Shown here: one piece after another, positions 9,247 to 17,817 of the stretch
How positions within the stretch are numbered: the first letter of the stretch is position 1
Layout: every line of letters begins with the position of its first letter
Assembly (NCBI GenBank): GCA_019894885.1
Contig: JAGXNP010000009.1
Coordinates: forward strand, 1 to 38,549
Length of the DNA stretch: 38,549 nt
Source of the DNA: Promethearchaeota archaeon
Lineage (GTDB): Archaea > Asgardarchaeota > Lokiarchaeia > Sigyniarchaeales > SOKP01
Direction of reading: 5' to 3'
The notes under the pieces: model-generated
Databases searched by the model: none
Seen by the model: the letters and a program-made list of their open reading frames with translations, nothing else
Told to the model about the DNA's origin: nothing
Made by a program: the position numbers and the translations under genes

Positions 9247-9996
9247 TTATTTTTCAATCCTGTCTACTAGCCATTTTGGCATAATTAATGAGAGATAGGA
9301 GAATATAAAGAATAAAACCGCAAAGATCCACGCAATATAAACGAACTCAGAATAACCAGGATGATCAACAAATGTAATAAGTAGAGTGTCAAAAATAAAC
9401 ATTAAGAAAAAGGCAATCATAGAAATCATGGATAAAAACAAAAGCGTTAAACCAGCTTTTGCTTTAGCATCTTCTGTTTGTTTCCTTGCTTTTCTACAAA
9501 ATCCGGCAATGAAAATATAAACTATATAGGAATAAAGAATGACAGAAAGCGTTGTATAGAGTCGAATATTTAATTGTCCTACATAATCTTCAGGGGGTAC
9601 CCCCCACCAGTTCCAAGGAAGGAATAAAACGACAATTATGACAACTCCAAAAGCAATTAAAGGAACTAGTGCTTTTTTTCCTCTACTGGTAATTACTTCC
9701 GCAAAGACAAATAAAAAGATATCTGCTATTATCATCATGCTATAAGCAAACGGCAAAGAAAATCGATAAATCTCCTGAAAATAACCTGTCAGTACTGCTT
9801 CACCTAAACCAATAGTCAGAGCTATTAAAGCAACCGTAAGCAATATAAATACGACTGAAAGATAGAGGGGGGGATTTACTTTTCTCTCTCTCCACTTCTT
9901 TATCATCAATACTGTCATTACGATACTGAAAACAATAAGACCAATGTAATAGATGAAGATTGGCAAAATAATATTACTAAATGGTGTATATGTCAT
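9247..9996 (-). CDS. Polytopic membrane protein, unknown function (about 7 TM)
   Basis: Long ORF with about seven hydrophobic segments; no recognised family. Confidence 0.7.
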   Translation of the reverse strand: MTYTPFSNIILPIFIYYIGLIVFSIVMTVLMIKKWRERKVNPPLYLSVVFILLTVALIALTIGLGEAVLTGYFQEIYRFSLPFAYSMMIIADIFLFVFAEVITSRGKKALVPLIAFGVVIIVVLFLPWNWWGVPPEDYVGQLNIRLYTTLSVILYSYIVYIFIAGFCRKARKQTEDAKAKAGLTLLFLSMISMIAFFLMFIFDTLLITFVDHPGYSEFVYIAWIFAVLFFIFSYLSLIMPKWLVDRIEK

Positions 9997-10224
9997 ACAT
10001 ACATAATTTTAATTTTCTTTTAAAAATCTTTAGAGTATAATTTATTTAAATGAAAATTGCTGTTGATAGAGATGCAATAGATTTTATTAGTTACCTGTTT
10101 AAAACAGCTATAACTCTTTTAGAAATTAATGATACATAAAAATTATAAAAAAACTTATTAACTAATATAAGATAATTATTCTAGTCGGTTTTAGAATAAA
10201 TCATATATCTCAAAGTGTTGCGTC

Positions 10225-10644
10225 TTGGTTTCAAATAAAATTATACGAGACATATGGGTAATATCAGAAGGGGGTATAGTTGTTTTTAGTAGGGTTTATG
10301 AAAAAACTTTAGATGAACAACTTTTTGGAGCCCTATTAACTGCACTAAATTCGTTTGCTGAAGAAATCGCCCAAGACGGATTGTCCAACTTTGAATTGCG
10401 CGATATGCGCTTCACAATACTAAAAAGGGCTCATTTTATCTTTATTGCAAATTCAGATAATAAAATTAAATCGAAAAAAGTCCTTCAAGAATTACAAGAT
10501 GTAATGGACAAGTTCTTTACGGTGTACTCTAAAGAAACTATAGATAATTGGGATAACGATGTGTCTGTTTTTTCTAATTTTGATAAAGAAATTGAAGATT
10601 CTTTAGACGATCCGATAAAAAAAATGGAAAAGGCATTTTGGTAA
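10225..10644 (+). CDS. Small longin-like-domain protein (TTG start), Asgard type
   Basis: IRDIWVISEGGIVVFSRVYEKTLDEQLFGALLTALNSFAEE...RFTILKRAHFIFIANSDNK. The pattern resembles a longin beta-hairpin plus helix, and resembles 22690..23538 by eye. Confidence 0.6.
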   Translation: MVSNKIIRDIWVISEGGIVVFSRVYEKTLDEQLFGALLTALNSFAEEIAQDGLSNFELRDMRFTILKRAHFIFIANSDNKIKSKKVLQELQDVMDKFFTVYSKETIDNWDNDVSVFSNFDKEIEDSLDDPIKKMEKAFW

Positions 10645-10860
10645 TTTTATAAAATTTATACTGTTTTAACTATAGGATTAAAATCCTTGATTTCTCGACA
10701 ATATTCAACGCATTTCTGCGCATCTACCTATTTTTCAAGAAAAAGTTCGGAATAAGAACGCCATCGAACATATTTCTCGTATTGATTACTCACCATGGTT
10801 AACAATCCCAATAAATATTGATTTTTTATTTTATCTAATTTTATCTAATTATATATGTTG

Positions 10861-10876
10861 AGATTCTCCAGAATCT
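10861..10876. repeat. Perfect inverted repeat AGATTCT-CC-AGAATCT
   Basis: agattctccagaatct: 7-nt arms with a 2-nt centre, in the intergenic region upstream of the ABC-transporter operon. Confidence 0.7.
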
Positions 10877-10928
10877 TGAATTTGATGAAAATCAAAACAT
10901 TTTATTATTTTTGGTTATTAAAAATTAG

Positions 10929-11047
10929 CTTTGTATAATAAAGTCTCATTTTTAAGGAGAAAAAAGATTTCTAATAAACTCTGTTGCATAAAGTTTAAAT
11001 ATTAATGTTGTCTATCTTTAATTGTAAACTCTGTAAGATAAAGTATC
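10929..11047 (+). repeat. Three copies of CTYTGTNNNATAAAGT at exact 50-nt spacing (starts 10929, 10979, 11029)
   Basis: 10929 ctttgtataataaagtctc; 10979 ctctgttgcataaagttta; 11029 ctctgtaagataaagtatc. Copies 1 and 3 share about 38 nt (10929-10966 / 11029-11066). Confidence 0.7.
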
Positions 11048-11130
11048 ATTTTTTAAGAGAAGAAAGCTTTAATTCATAAATTAAAAAATTAATTAGTTCA
11101 ATTTTGGTTTGAAAAAAAGTAAAAAAAAAG

Positions 11131-11391
11131 ATGAAAAATATGGATAAATATCAAAAAATGGCCATAGGAATTTTGATAGTGGGAGTTTCTATAGCATTGA
11201 TATATGTTTTCGTTGTATTTGGTGGAACTGGAATCAATGGACCTAGTTCTGATGACTCTGGGTTTCCATTTTTTATTATATATTCGAGTTGGCCGGCAAT
11301 TTTTGTGGCAATTTCTGTATCAATTATAGCCCAGAAAAGACAGGAAGCAAAAAGGAAAGAAGAAGAGTTAAGAAATCAATTAGAGGAGTAA
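11131..11391 (+). CDS. Small two-TM membrane protein, first gene of the ABC operon
   Basis: MAIGILIVGVSIALIYVFVVF ... FPFFIIYSSWPAIFVAISVSIIAQKR. Same strand and close to the following genes. Confidence 0.65.
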   Translation: MKNMDKYQKMAIGILIVGVSIALIYVFVVFGGTGINGPSSDDSGFPFFIIYSSWPAIFVAISVSIIAQKRQEAKRKEEELRNQLEE

Positions 11392-11396
11392 AAAAA

Positions 11397-11606
11397 ATGC
11401 TTTTTAAGAAGAAAAAAGAAGAAATGTTTATTATTGGCATGTTTTCCCTTTTAATAGCTATTTTATTAGGGAGATTCGGTGGACAATATGTTTTAACTGA
11501 TTTTCTGGAAGGATTGTTAACAGGAATCTCCTTAGTAATGAATCTATGTTTTTTAGTTAGGTACGGAAAAGAAAGAAGAATGAATGATAAAATATCGCAA
11601 AATTAG
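11397..11606 (+). CDS. Small membrane protein
   Basis: The internal Met of the listed 11289 ORF at 11397 (MLFKKKKEEMFIIGMFSLLIAILLGRFGG) avoids overlap with the preceding gene and follows an AGAGGAG SD. Confidence 0.6.
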   Translation: MLFKKKKEEMFIIGMFSLLIAILLGRFGGQYVLTDFLEGLLTGISLVMNLCFLVRYGKERRMNDKISQN

Positions 11607-11618
11607 GAGTTAAAGAAA

Positions 11619-11744
11619 ATGTTTACAATAAATAGGAGGGGTGGGTATAAAATATCAATTTATATTATTATTTGGGTTCCTATCCTCTTTGTTTCATCTA
11701 TTTCCTCACGAGTATATTTTTCAAATGTACTATTAATAAATTAA
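11619..11744 (+). CDS. Possible very small membrane protein (41 aa)
   Basis: ATG after TAGGAG; MFTINRRGGYKISIYIIIWVPILFVSSISSRVYFSNVLLIN. Not in the ORF list (too short) but fits the operon layout. Confidence 0.35.
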   Translation: MFTINRRGGYKISIYIIIWVPILFVSSISSRVYFSNVLLIN

Positions 11745-11782
11745 AAATAAAAATTAAATAAAAAAAGAGATGATAAAAAAAA

Positions 11783-12622
11783 ATGACTGAAAGTTATGCT
11801 ATAATTGCTAACGATCTGACAAAAAATTTCGGTAAGGTCTGTGCGGTTAACAAGCTTAACTTAAAAATCCCATATGGTAAAACTTATGGATTGCTCGGCC
11901 CAAATGGAGCAGGTAAAACCACGACTGTTAGGATGTTTAACGCTATTATTTCAAATACTTCTGGTAACGCTTCGGTCGGTGGTTATGATTTACTTACTCA
12001 GAACGAAGATATCAGAAGAATTTGCGGATTTTTACCCGAATCTCCTGGTTTATATTCCAAGCTTAGCGCAAAAGAATTCTTAGAATTTATCGGAGAATTG
12101 TATTATTTGCCAAAAGATATAATTTCCGTCCGTATAAATGAGTTACTGGAGCTTTTTGATTTAGAAGGTAGAGAAAACGATCTCTTAGAAGGATATTCTA
12201 GGGGTATGAAACAAAAAGTTTGTTTATGTGCAGCACTAATCCAAGATCCTGAAATCATATTCTTAGACGAGCCTACATCGAATTTAGATCCTGCAACTGC
12301 AAGAATGGTAAAGAATCTCATTTCCGAACTAGCCAAAAAAGCAGAGAAAACTGTTTTTATTTGTACTCACCTTCTTGATTCCGCAGAAGAATTATGCGAT
12401 ATTATCGGTATTATCGTTAATGGTGAGCTTAAAATGGAAGGGACTCCAAAAGAAATAATTGAGTCAGTTGGCGCCAAAGACTTAGAAGAAGCTTACCTAA
12501 AGATTACTGGAGCCTCTCATATTGACGATTTATTAGCGTGGAGAGAAGAAAACTCGAATAACAACACCGTTAATAACAAAAGGCAGAAGAAAAGCAAGAA
12601 AAAAAACAAAACTTCGAGGTAG
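11783..12622 (+). CDS. ABC transporter ATP-binding protein
   Basis: GLLGPNGAGKTTTVRM Walker A, YSRGMKQKVCLCAAL signature, IIFLDEPTSNLDP Walker B. Confidence 0.95.
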   Translation: MTESYAIIANDLTKNFGKVCAVNKLNLKIPYGKTYGLLGPNGAGKTTTVRMFNAIISNTSGNASVGGYDLLTQNEDIRRICGFLPESPGLYSKLSAKEFLEFIGELYYLPKDIISVRINELLELFDLEGRENDLLEGYSRGMKQKVCLCAALIQDPEIIFLDEPTSNLDPATARMVKNLISELAKKAEKTVFICTHLLDSAEELCDIIGIIVNGELKMEGTPKEIIESVGAKDLEEAYLKITGASHIDDLLAWREENSNNNTVNNKRQKKSKKKNKTSR

Positions 12623-12629
12623 ATTTTAT

Positions 12630-14309
12630 ATGACTTTATTGACCACTGAAAAGAAGTTAGAATCATCTGAAAGCACAAGTGTTCAGAATAGAATACTTGA
12701 ACTGCAATATGAAAAAAAGAGCTTATGGAGAGTAATAGCAAAGAACGAGATTAGGGTAAGAACAAGCAGTTTTCGAAACCACCGAAAATCAATCTTTATC
12801 CTAGTGTATGCACTGTTATTCTTATGGGCGTTTGTAATCGCTCCCTTCATATTTGACATGTTTATGCCTACTTTGGCAGCTCAGTATTCAACCATTTTTA
12901 AGCCTGTAGTTGCAATACTCATTGAGACTTTCATGATGACTTTCTTTTTAATCCTGGTGATGTACCCCTTGAATAATGTATACAGAGAAATGGAAGTTGG
13001 ATTTAAAGAATCATTATTAGCGACTCCGGTTAAAGCAAATGATATTTTTCTTGGAGAATTTTTAGGTAAAGCGCCTTTGTATTCAATGGTGATATTAATC
13101 TTGGCTCCTATAGTAGTTGGTATGGTAAATCCGCTTATAGATATAACAATTGTTCAATACATCGTAATATATGGAAGTGTTTTTGGACTTTTATATTTTG
13201 CAAACTTGGTTGGATCAATATTAGCAAGTTGGCTTGAACATAAAATATCCAAAAGCGAAAAAGCAAGGGATTTAGGGAAGGCTTTGATAATGATTTTCAC
13301 GATTATAATGATAGTCATAATGTACGGAGTGATATTCTTCCTCAACGAACTGATGGCAAATCCAGAATTAAAGAATTGGTTAGCCTTTTACCCCTCGCTA
13401 TGGTTTTCAAACATTATTCTATACAGCATAGATCCGATTTTACTTGACGCGTTTATTTTGAATATTTGGATAAGTCTTCTATTAGTAATAGTCATTCCTA
13501 TAACCATCTTATATCTTTCTTATAGTAAAGCTGAAGTTTTCTATAGTTTAGAAGGGGGAATCGAAAAAAGTAGCATTACAGTTGTAGAACGCGAAAATTT
13601 CTTCTATAAGATTGTCAGGAGAGTAATTAGTCGTAAATGGGCAGGTTTAACTGTTATGCAACTAAAAAGATTTTTACGCAAGAAAGCAAATTATGCAAAA
13701 ATTGCCTATGTCGTTGGACTTTTAGGATTTATGACTTGGTTTATAGCTGCAAATACATCAGATATTTTCGGTATATCGTTTGGAACGACCATATTAATCG
13801 CTATTGGAGGAGGGATCGGAAGTATGATGCTTGGACATCTTGGTTTCGTAGATTCGAAGGATTTAATCTGGGTCTATAAAAGATCACCAAGAGGAATAAA
13901 AGGTTTAGTTTATTCTTACTTACTTGCCATGTTTATTTTGAACATATTCATTGCGGCGTCCATTTCGATTATATTCAACATAGTTGCAAACCTCGATATT
14001 GTTAACACTATTATATTCTTTGTAGAATTTTTGATCTTTTCGCAGATATCAATGTGTCAAGCTATGGGAATTGAATGTATTTCCCCGGCTTATGGAGAAA
14101 AAGATTCAAATATGAAAAGCAACGCTATGATTTCCATGCTTCTCCTACAACCCTTAATCTTCATACCTATAATGATGTTGATATTCATTGATGTAGATTC
14201 TTGGACTATGAAAATGGTAATTTCACATGGGGTAATCTTCCTCTATAATTTTTGCACAAGCATTCCATTATTAATATTTGGTATGAAGAAATTAAATAAA
14301 ATAGAATAA
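12630..14309 (+). CDS. ABC transporter permease
   Basis: 559-aa polytopic membrane protein directly downstream of the ATPase, ABC-2-like (NVYREMEVGFKESLLATPVKANDIFLGEFLGK). Confidence 0.85.
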   Translation: MTLLTTEKKLESSESTSVQNRILELQYEKKSLWRVIAKNEIRVRTSSFRNHRKSIFILVYALLFLWAFVIAPFIFDMFMPTLAAQYSTIFKPVVAILIETFMMTFFLILVMYPLNNVYREMEVGFKESLLATPVKANDIFLGEFLGKAPLYSMVILILAPIVVGMVNPLIDITIVQYIVIYGSVFGLLYFANLVGSILASWLEHKISKSEKARDLGKALIMIFTIIMIVIMYGVIFFLNELMANPELKNWLAFYPSLWFSNIILYSIDPILLDAFILNIWISLLLVIVIPITILYLSYSKAEVFYSLEGGIEKSSITVVERENFFYKIVRRVISRKWAGLTVMQLKRFLRKKANYAKIAYVVGLLGFMTWFIAANTSDIFGISFGTTILIAIGGGIGSMMLGHLGFVDSKDLIWVYKRSPRGIKGLVYSYLLAMFILNIFIAASISIIFNIVANLDIVNTIIFFVEFLIFSQISMCQAMGIECISPAYGEKDSNMKSNAMISMLLLQPLIFIPIMMLIFIDVDSWTMKMVISHGVIFLYNFCTSIPLLIFGMKKLNKIE

Positions 14310-14440
14310 AAAGAGGTGAACTAAAAACTTCCTTTTATTCTATAAATTTTTGTTATTAATTACAAAATAAAAATAAATAAATGAAATTATTGCGTAAGGT
14401 GTACAGTAATTACACATTCAAGATGTAAGGTGATAAAAAC

Positions 14441-15064
14441 ATTAATCAAGAAATTGGGCTTGATGAACTAGAGAAGAAAGCGTGGAGGACTACTTTTGAT
14501 GATGGAATCATGGATATATACTTTGGAATTTTAATCGCAAGTTTTGCTCCTAGTCTTTCCCTTACTGAAATTTTACCCTTTCCTTTAAATGTCTTGTTGG
14601 GGCCAATAATGATTGGATTTGGTCTCGCTTTTTTTATTCTTAGCAAGAAGTTTCTTATTAAACCGCGCATAGGAGTTGTAAAATTTGGTCGTAAACGAAA
14701 AGTCAGAAAAAGGAGAACAATGGTAGTTTTATCAATTAATATAGTGATTCTACTAATCCTATTTCTTCTCAGAGTATCTGACATCGGAGGAAGTTTTAGT
14801 CTCCCCTTCCTCATAGAAGGCTATTTGTTTTTAACTGTTCCACTATGCATCGTGGCTTATTTTCTGCAATTTACTCGGTTATATATTTATGGTTTTCTAT
14901 TGGGATCTGGATTTTTTTTAGCAGATATTTCTTCAATTATCGTACCAATCCCTTATAACTTTTTATTCACATATCTTCTACTAGGAGGTATTATTGTCAT
15001 AATAGGTGTTACATATCTGATTCGATTTCTAAGAAAGTATCCATTACCAAGAGAGGAGACATAA
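14441..15064 (+). CDS. Membrane protein, tandem paralogue 1 (proposed AUU start)
   Basis: The listed ORF starts at ATG 14510, but the conserved N-terminus [M]NQEIGLDELEKKAWRTTFDDGIMDIYFG is encoded in frame from ATT 14441, 6 nt after AGGTGA. It aligns with MNEYIDVKEMEKKAWKSTFQDGLWDIYFG and MNEHIDLKGLEKKAWRSAFQDGIWDIYFG. Confidence 0.85.
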   Translation: MNQEIGLDELEKKAWRTTFDDGIMDIYFGILIASFAPSLSLTEILPFPLNVLLGPIMIGFGLAFFILSKKFLIKPRIGVVKFGRKRKVRKRRTMVVLSINIVILLILFLLRVSDIGGSFSLPFLIEGYLFLTVPLCIVAYFLQFTRLYIYGFLLGSGFFLADISSIIVPIPYNFLFTYLLLGGIIVIIGVTYLIRFLRKYPLPREET

Positions 15065-15069
15065 CAGAA

Positions 15070-15714
15070 GTGAACGAATATATTGATGTAAAAGAAATGG
15101 AAAAAAAAGCGTGGAAATCTACTTTTCAAGATGGTTTATGGGACATATATTTTGGTTTGATAATCGCAGGGATAGGTTTTTCTTGGTTGGGGGGATTTTT
15201 TGGACTACCAGAGACTGTGAATGTTTTAGTCACTGTTTTCAGTTGGGATATTGGAGCGATGCTCATTTTTTTTCTTGGTAAGAAATACATTACTCGGCCT
15301 AGGATGGGTTTTGTTAAATTTGGGCAAATACGAAAAAAGCGAAATAAATTTTTAGCACTATTTATGGGTTTGATGGTTGCTCTTACTTTCATAACATTTA
15401 TATTTACATTATTAGGTATGTTTCAATTGCAGTTACCAGAATTCTTGGTTATGTTATTAATAGGACTACTATTTATTACAGTGCCTTTTAGCGTATTAGC
15501 ATATTTCCTACAATTAAAGCGTTTGTGTTTATACGCTTTATTAGGAGGTTTAGGTTTATTTATTAGTGAACTATTACTGCCAATTTTTGGGGCACCATAT
15601 CATGAAATTATACCGTTTGGAGGGATAGGATTAGTTATTACAATCACAGGACTAATCATTTTTATTAAGTTTCTTAAAAGATATTCACTAAAGGAAGACG
15701 AGGGATTAAATTAG
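15070..15714 (+). CDS. Membrane protein, tandem paralogue 2
   Basis: Shares EKKAWKSTFQDGLWDIYFG and GKKYITRPRMGFVKFG with its neighbours. Confidence 0.85.
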   Translation: MNEYIDVKEMEKKAWKSTFQDGLWDIYFGLIIAGIGFSWLGGFFGLPETVNVLVTVFSWDIGAMLIFFLGKKYITRPRMGFVKFGQIRKKRNKFLALFMGLMVALTFITFIFTLLGMFQLQLPEFLVMLLIGLLFITVPFSVLAYFLQLKRLCLYALLGGLGLFISELLLPIFGAPYHEIIPFGGIGLVITITGLIIFIKFLKRYSLKEDEGLN

Positions 15715-16350
15715 GTGAATGAGCATATTGATCTAAAGGGATTGGAAAAGAAAGCCTGGAGATCAGCTTTTCAAGATGGTATTTGGGACATATATTTTGG
15801 TTGGTTATTTTTAGGATTGGCGATTGCTCCTTTTGGAGATACTTTTGGTTTGCCTGCAGAATTAGGTAGTATGATAATCGTACTTTGCTGGAATTCAATG
15901 GCAGTACTATTCTTAATTTTAGGCAAGAAATTTATTACGATACCTCGTATGGGTTTTGTTAAATTTGGTGCCAAAAGAAAAAAAATGAAGAAAAGACTCT
16001 TAGCATTTTTAATTTTTAACGTAATCTTAGCTTTTTTGCTACTATTTATAAACATAAGTGGATTTTTCAAAGCGTTAAATATAGGAGGTTTAACCGAACC
16101 ACTAGTTATTGGATTAATATTAATAACAGTTCCTCTAAGTATCTTAGCTTATTTTTTAGAATTTCATAGATTATATGTATATGCTATTTTCTTCGGATTA
16201 GGTTTTTTCAACTCAGAACTATTATATCCTTTGGTAGGTTCTCCTTTAGACTTGTTTTTGAGTCAAGGTTCGGTAGGGATTGCTATCATTTCTATTGGTT
16301 TAGTTTATTTCGTTCAGTTCCTCCGTAAATACTCATCATCGCAAAAGTAG
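15715..16350 (+). CDS. Membrane protein, tandem paralogue 3
   Basis: Shares EKKAWRSAFQDGIWDIYFG and GKKFITIPRMGFVKFG. GTG 15715 lies inside AGGTGA; ATT 15727 (ATT GAT CTA) is 6 nt after it. Confidence 0.85.
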   Translation: MNEHIDLKGLEKKAWRSAFQDGIWDIYFGWLFLGLAIAPFGDTFGLPAELGSMIIVLCWNSMAVLFLILGKKFITIPRMGFVKFGAKRKKMKKRLLAFLIFNVILAFLLLFINISGFFKALNIGGLTEPLVIGLILITVPLSILAYFLEFHRLYVYAIFFGLGFFNSELLYPLVGSPLDLFLSQGSVGIAIISIGLVYFVQFLRKYSSSQK

Positions 16351-16360
16351 GTGATATCCA

Positions 16361-16702
16361 ATCGCTAAAAAGAAAATGAAATCAGACGAATCTGAAGGAA
16401 AGATACAAATCCTTACAGAGATTAACAAACTTATTCACGAACCAGCTCGTTTGATGATCATTTCTCTTTTATATGTTATTGAGAACGCTGATTTCGTTTG
16501 GATTAAAGGACAGACTGGATTAACTGATGGAAATTTATCATCTCATCTTAGCAAACTTGAAAGTGCTGGTTACGTCACTGTTGAAAAGAGTATTAAAAAT
16601 AAGAAGACTAACACCTTACTTAAGCTTAGTGAGGGGGGTAGGAAAGCTTTTGAAGAGTATCGGAAAAAATTAACGCAAATTCTGGGAAGTACCGATAATT
16701 AA
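16361..16702 (+). CDS. Winged-helix DNA-binding transcriptional regulator (proposed AUC start)
   Basis: ILTEINKLIHEPARLMIISLLY...TGLTDGNLSSHLSKLESAGYVTVEKSIKNKKTNTLLKLSEGGRKAFEEY. The only ATG (16376) has no SD; ATC 16361 is 6 nt after AGGTGA and gives [M]AKKKMKSDESEG. Confidence 0.85.
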   Translation: MAKKKMKSDESEGKIQILTEINKLIHEPARLMIISLLYVIENADFVWIKGQTGLTDGNLSSHLSKLESAGYVTVEKSIKNKKTNTLLKLSEGGRKAFEEYRKKLTQILGSTDN

Positions 16703-16844
16703 TTTAGTATATTTTTAACAAAAAGTCTATTTACATTTTCACTTCTATTTGTATAGTTAGCATAACACAAAATTATGTTAAACCCTAAATTTATATTTAT
16801 AGAAACTATTATTTTTTCAAAATATAACCGAGAATTATTTAAAG

Positions 16845-17018
16845 ATGACAGACACGAAACGATTTAAATGTACAAATTGTGGGGAAGAAAACCCAAGAAA
16901 GTTGCATGAAGAATCTGATAAAACGCAGGTGCTCTATTACTCAATGCAGGGAGCTCCGGTTTATAAAAAGAGAATAAAATGCGGTAATTGCGGATTAGTA
17001 TTTGACAAAGCTGAATAA
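16845..17018 (+). CDS. Small zinc-ribbon protein (57 aa)
   Basis: Read from the sequence: MTDTKRFKCTNCGEENPRKLHEESDKTQVLYYSMQGAPVYKKRIKCGNCGLVFDKAE. Two CxxC pairs; below the ORF-list length cutoff. Confidence 0.75.
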   Translation: MTDTKRFKCTNCGEENPRKLHEESDKTQVLYYSMQGAPVYKKRIKCGNCGLVFDKAE

Positions 17019-17031
17019 ATCATAGATTTCA

Positions 17032-17781
17032 TCAATTTTCAAACAACAATTGATGTATTTCTCTAATTTTTTCTATTTTGATTTGCCCAGGAGCAGTTTT
17101 TTCTACCAGAGAGCCATATGTCCATAAAGATCCAAAGTTAACGCATAAAATTCGAGACAAAACACCTAAATCACTCATAGCAAAACATACAAATTTTATT
17201 TCTTGCTGAGAAAGTTTTTTGCAGATGTTTAAAGCTATAACATTATCATCAAAATGTTGAGCTGTTAAAATAATTTTATAAACGCACCCATATACCTTAT
17301 CTAAGCCAATTAGTAAGTCATGCATTAATTTATTATTAAAATTGTTAAGAAGAGCAGTTACCTCTTTATAACTAATGGTTCTATCAAAATTATGATATGA
17401 AAGAATTAGTCTGACTTCATTTTCGTATGCTAAATTTATTATTTGGTTTAAATTCTCTAATTTTAAATTAATTTCGATATCTATATAATCAGGTTTTCCC
17501 TCTACCAATAGTTTTAAAACTCGTAAATGATCATCAGTTTTGAGATTCAATTTACCTCCCTCATGGTAACTTCTAAATGTAAAAATTTTTAGAATATTAG
17601 AGGGAGTTATTTTCAATAAGTCCTTTAAAAAAGGAATTGTGATCAATTTAATGTCTTTTATATAGTCGAATCTAAATTCAATTAAATCAGGACTTTTTTC
17701 TAACGCAGTTTCAACGAGTTGAGTGTTGGCATTAGGATCATCAGATTTAATTGGAATTGCAACACAAATCTTATATTTCAT
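17032..17781 (-). CDS. aroD: Type I 3-dehydroquinate dehydratase
   Basis: ICVAIPIKS...DLIEFRFDYIKD...KIFTFRSYHEGGKL...LILSYHNFDRT, then CFAMSDLGVLSRI. Confidence 0.9.
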   Translation of the reverse strand: MKYKICVAIPIKSDDPNANTQLVETALEKSPDLIEFRFDYIKDIKLITIPFLKDLLKITPSNILKIFTFRSYHEGGKLNLKTDDHLRVLKLLVEGKPDYIDIEINLKLENLNQIINLAYENEVRLILSYHNFDRTISYKEVTALLNNFNNKLMHDLLIGLDKVYGCVYKIILTAQHFDDNVIALNICKKLSQQEIKFVCFAMSDLGVLSRILCVNFGSLWTYGSLVEKTAPGQIKIEKIREIHQLLFEN

Positions 17782-17817
17782 TATAATCTAATAAAAAAAA
17801 TAATATTAAATGTAAAT

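Noticed and set aside
10840-10859. Short tandem TTTTATCTAA repeat
   Set aside because: Two copies in AT-rich intergenic DNA; probably low-complexity sequence.
10929-11066. CRISPR array
   Set aside because: Only three degenerate 16-19-nt copies without well-conserved repeats, and no cas genes in the window.
12103-12336. Antisense ORF within the ABC ATPase
   Set aside because: Opposite-strand shadow of a strongly supported ABC ATPase.
14446-14814. Antisense ORF over paralogue 1
   Set aside because: Opposite strand of a conserved paralogous coding region. Similar shadows at 15126 and 15771 arise from the same shared sequence.
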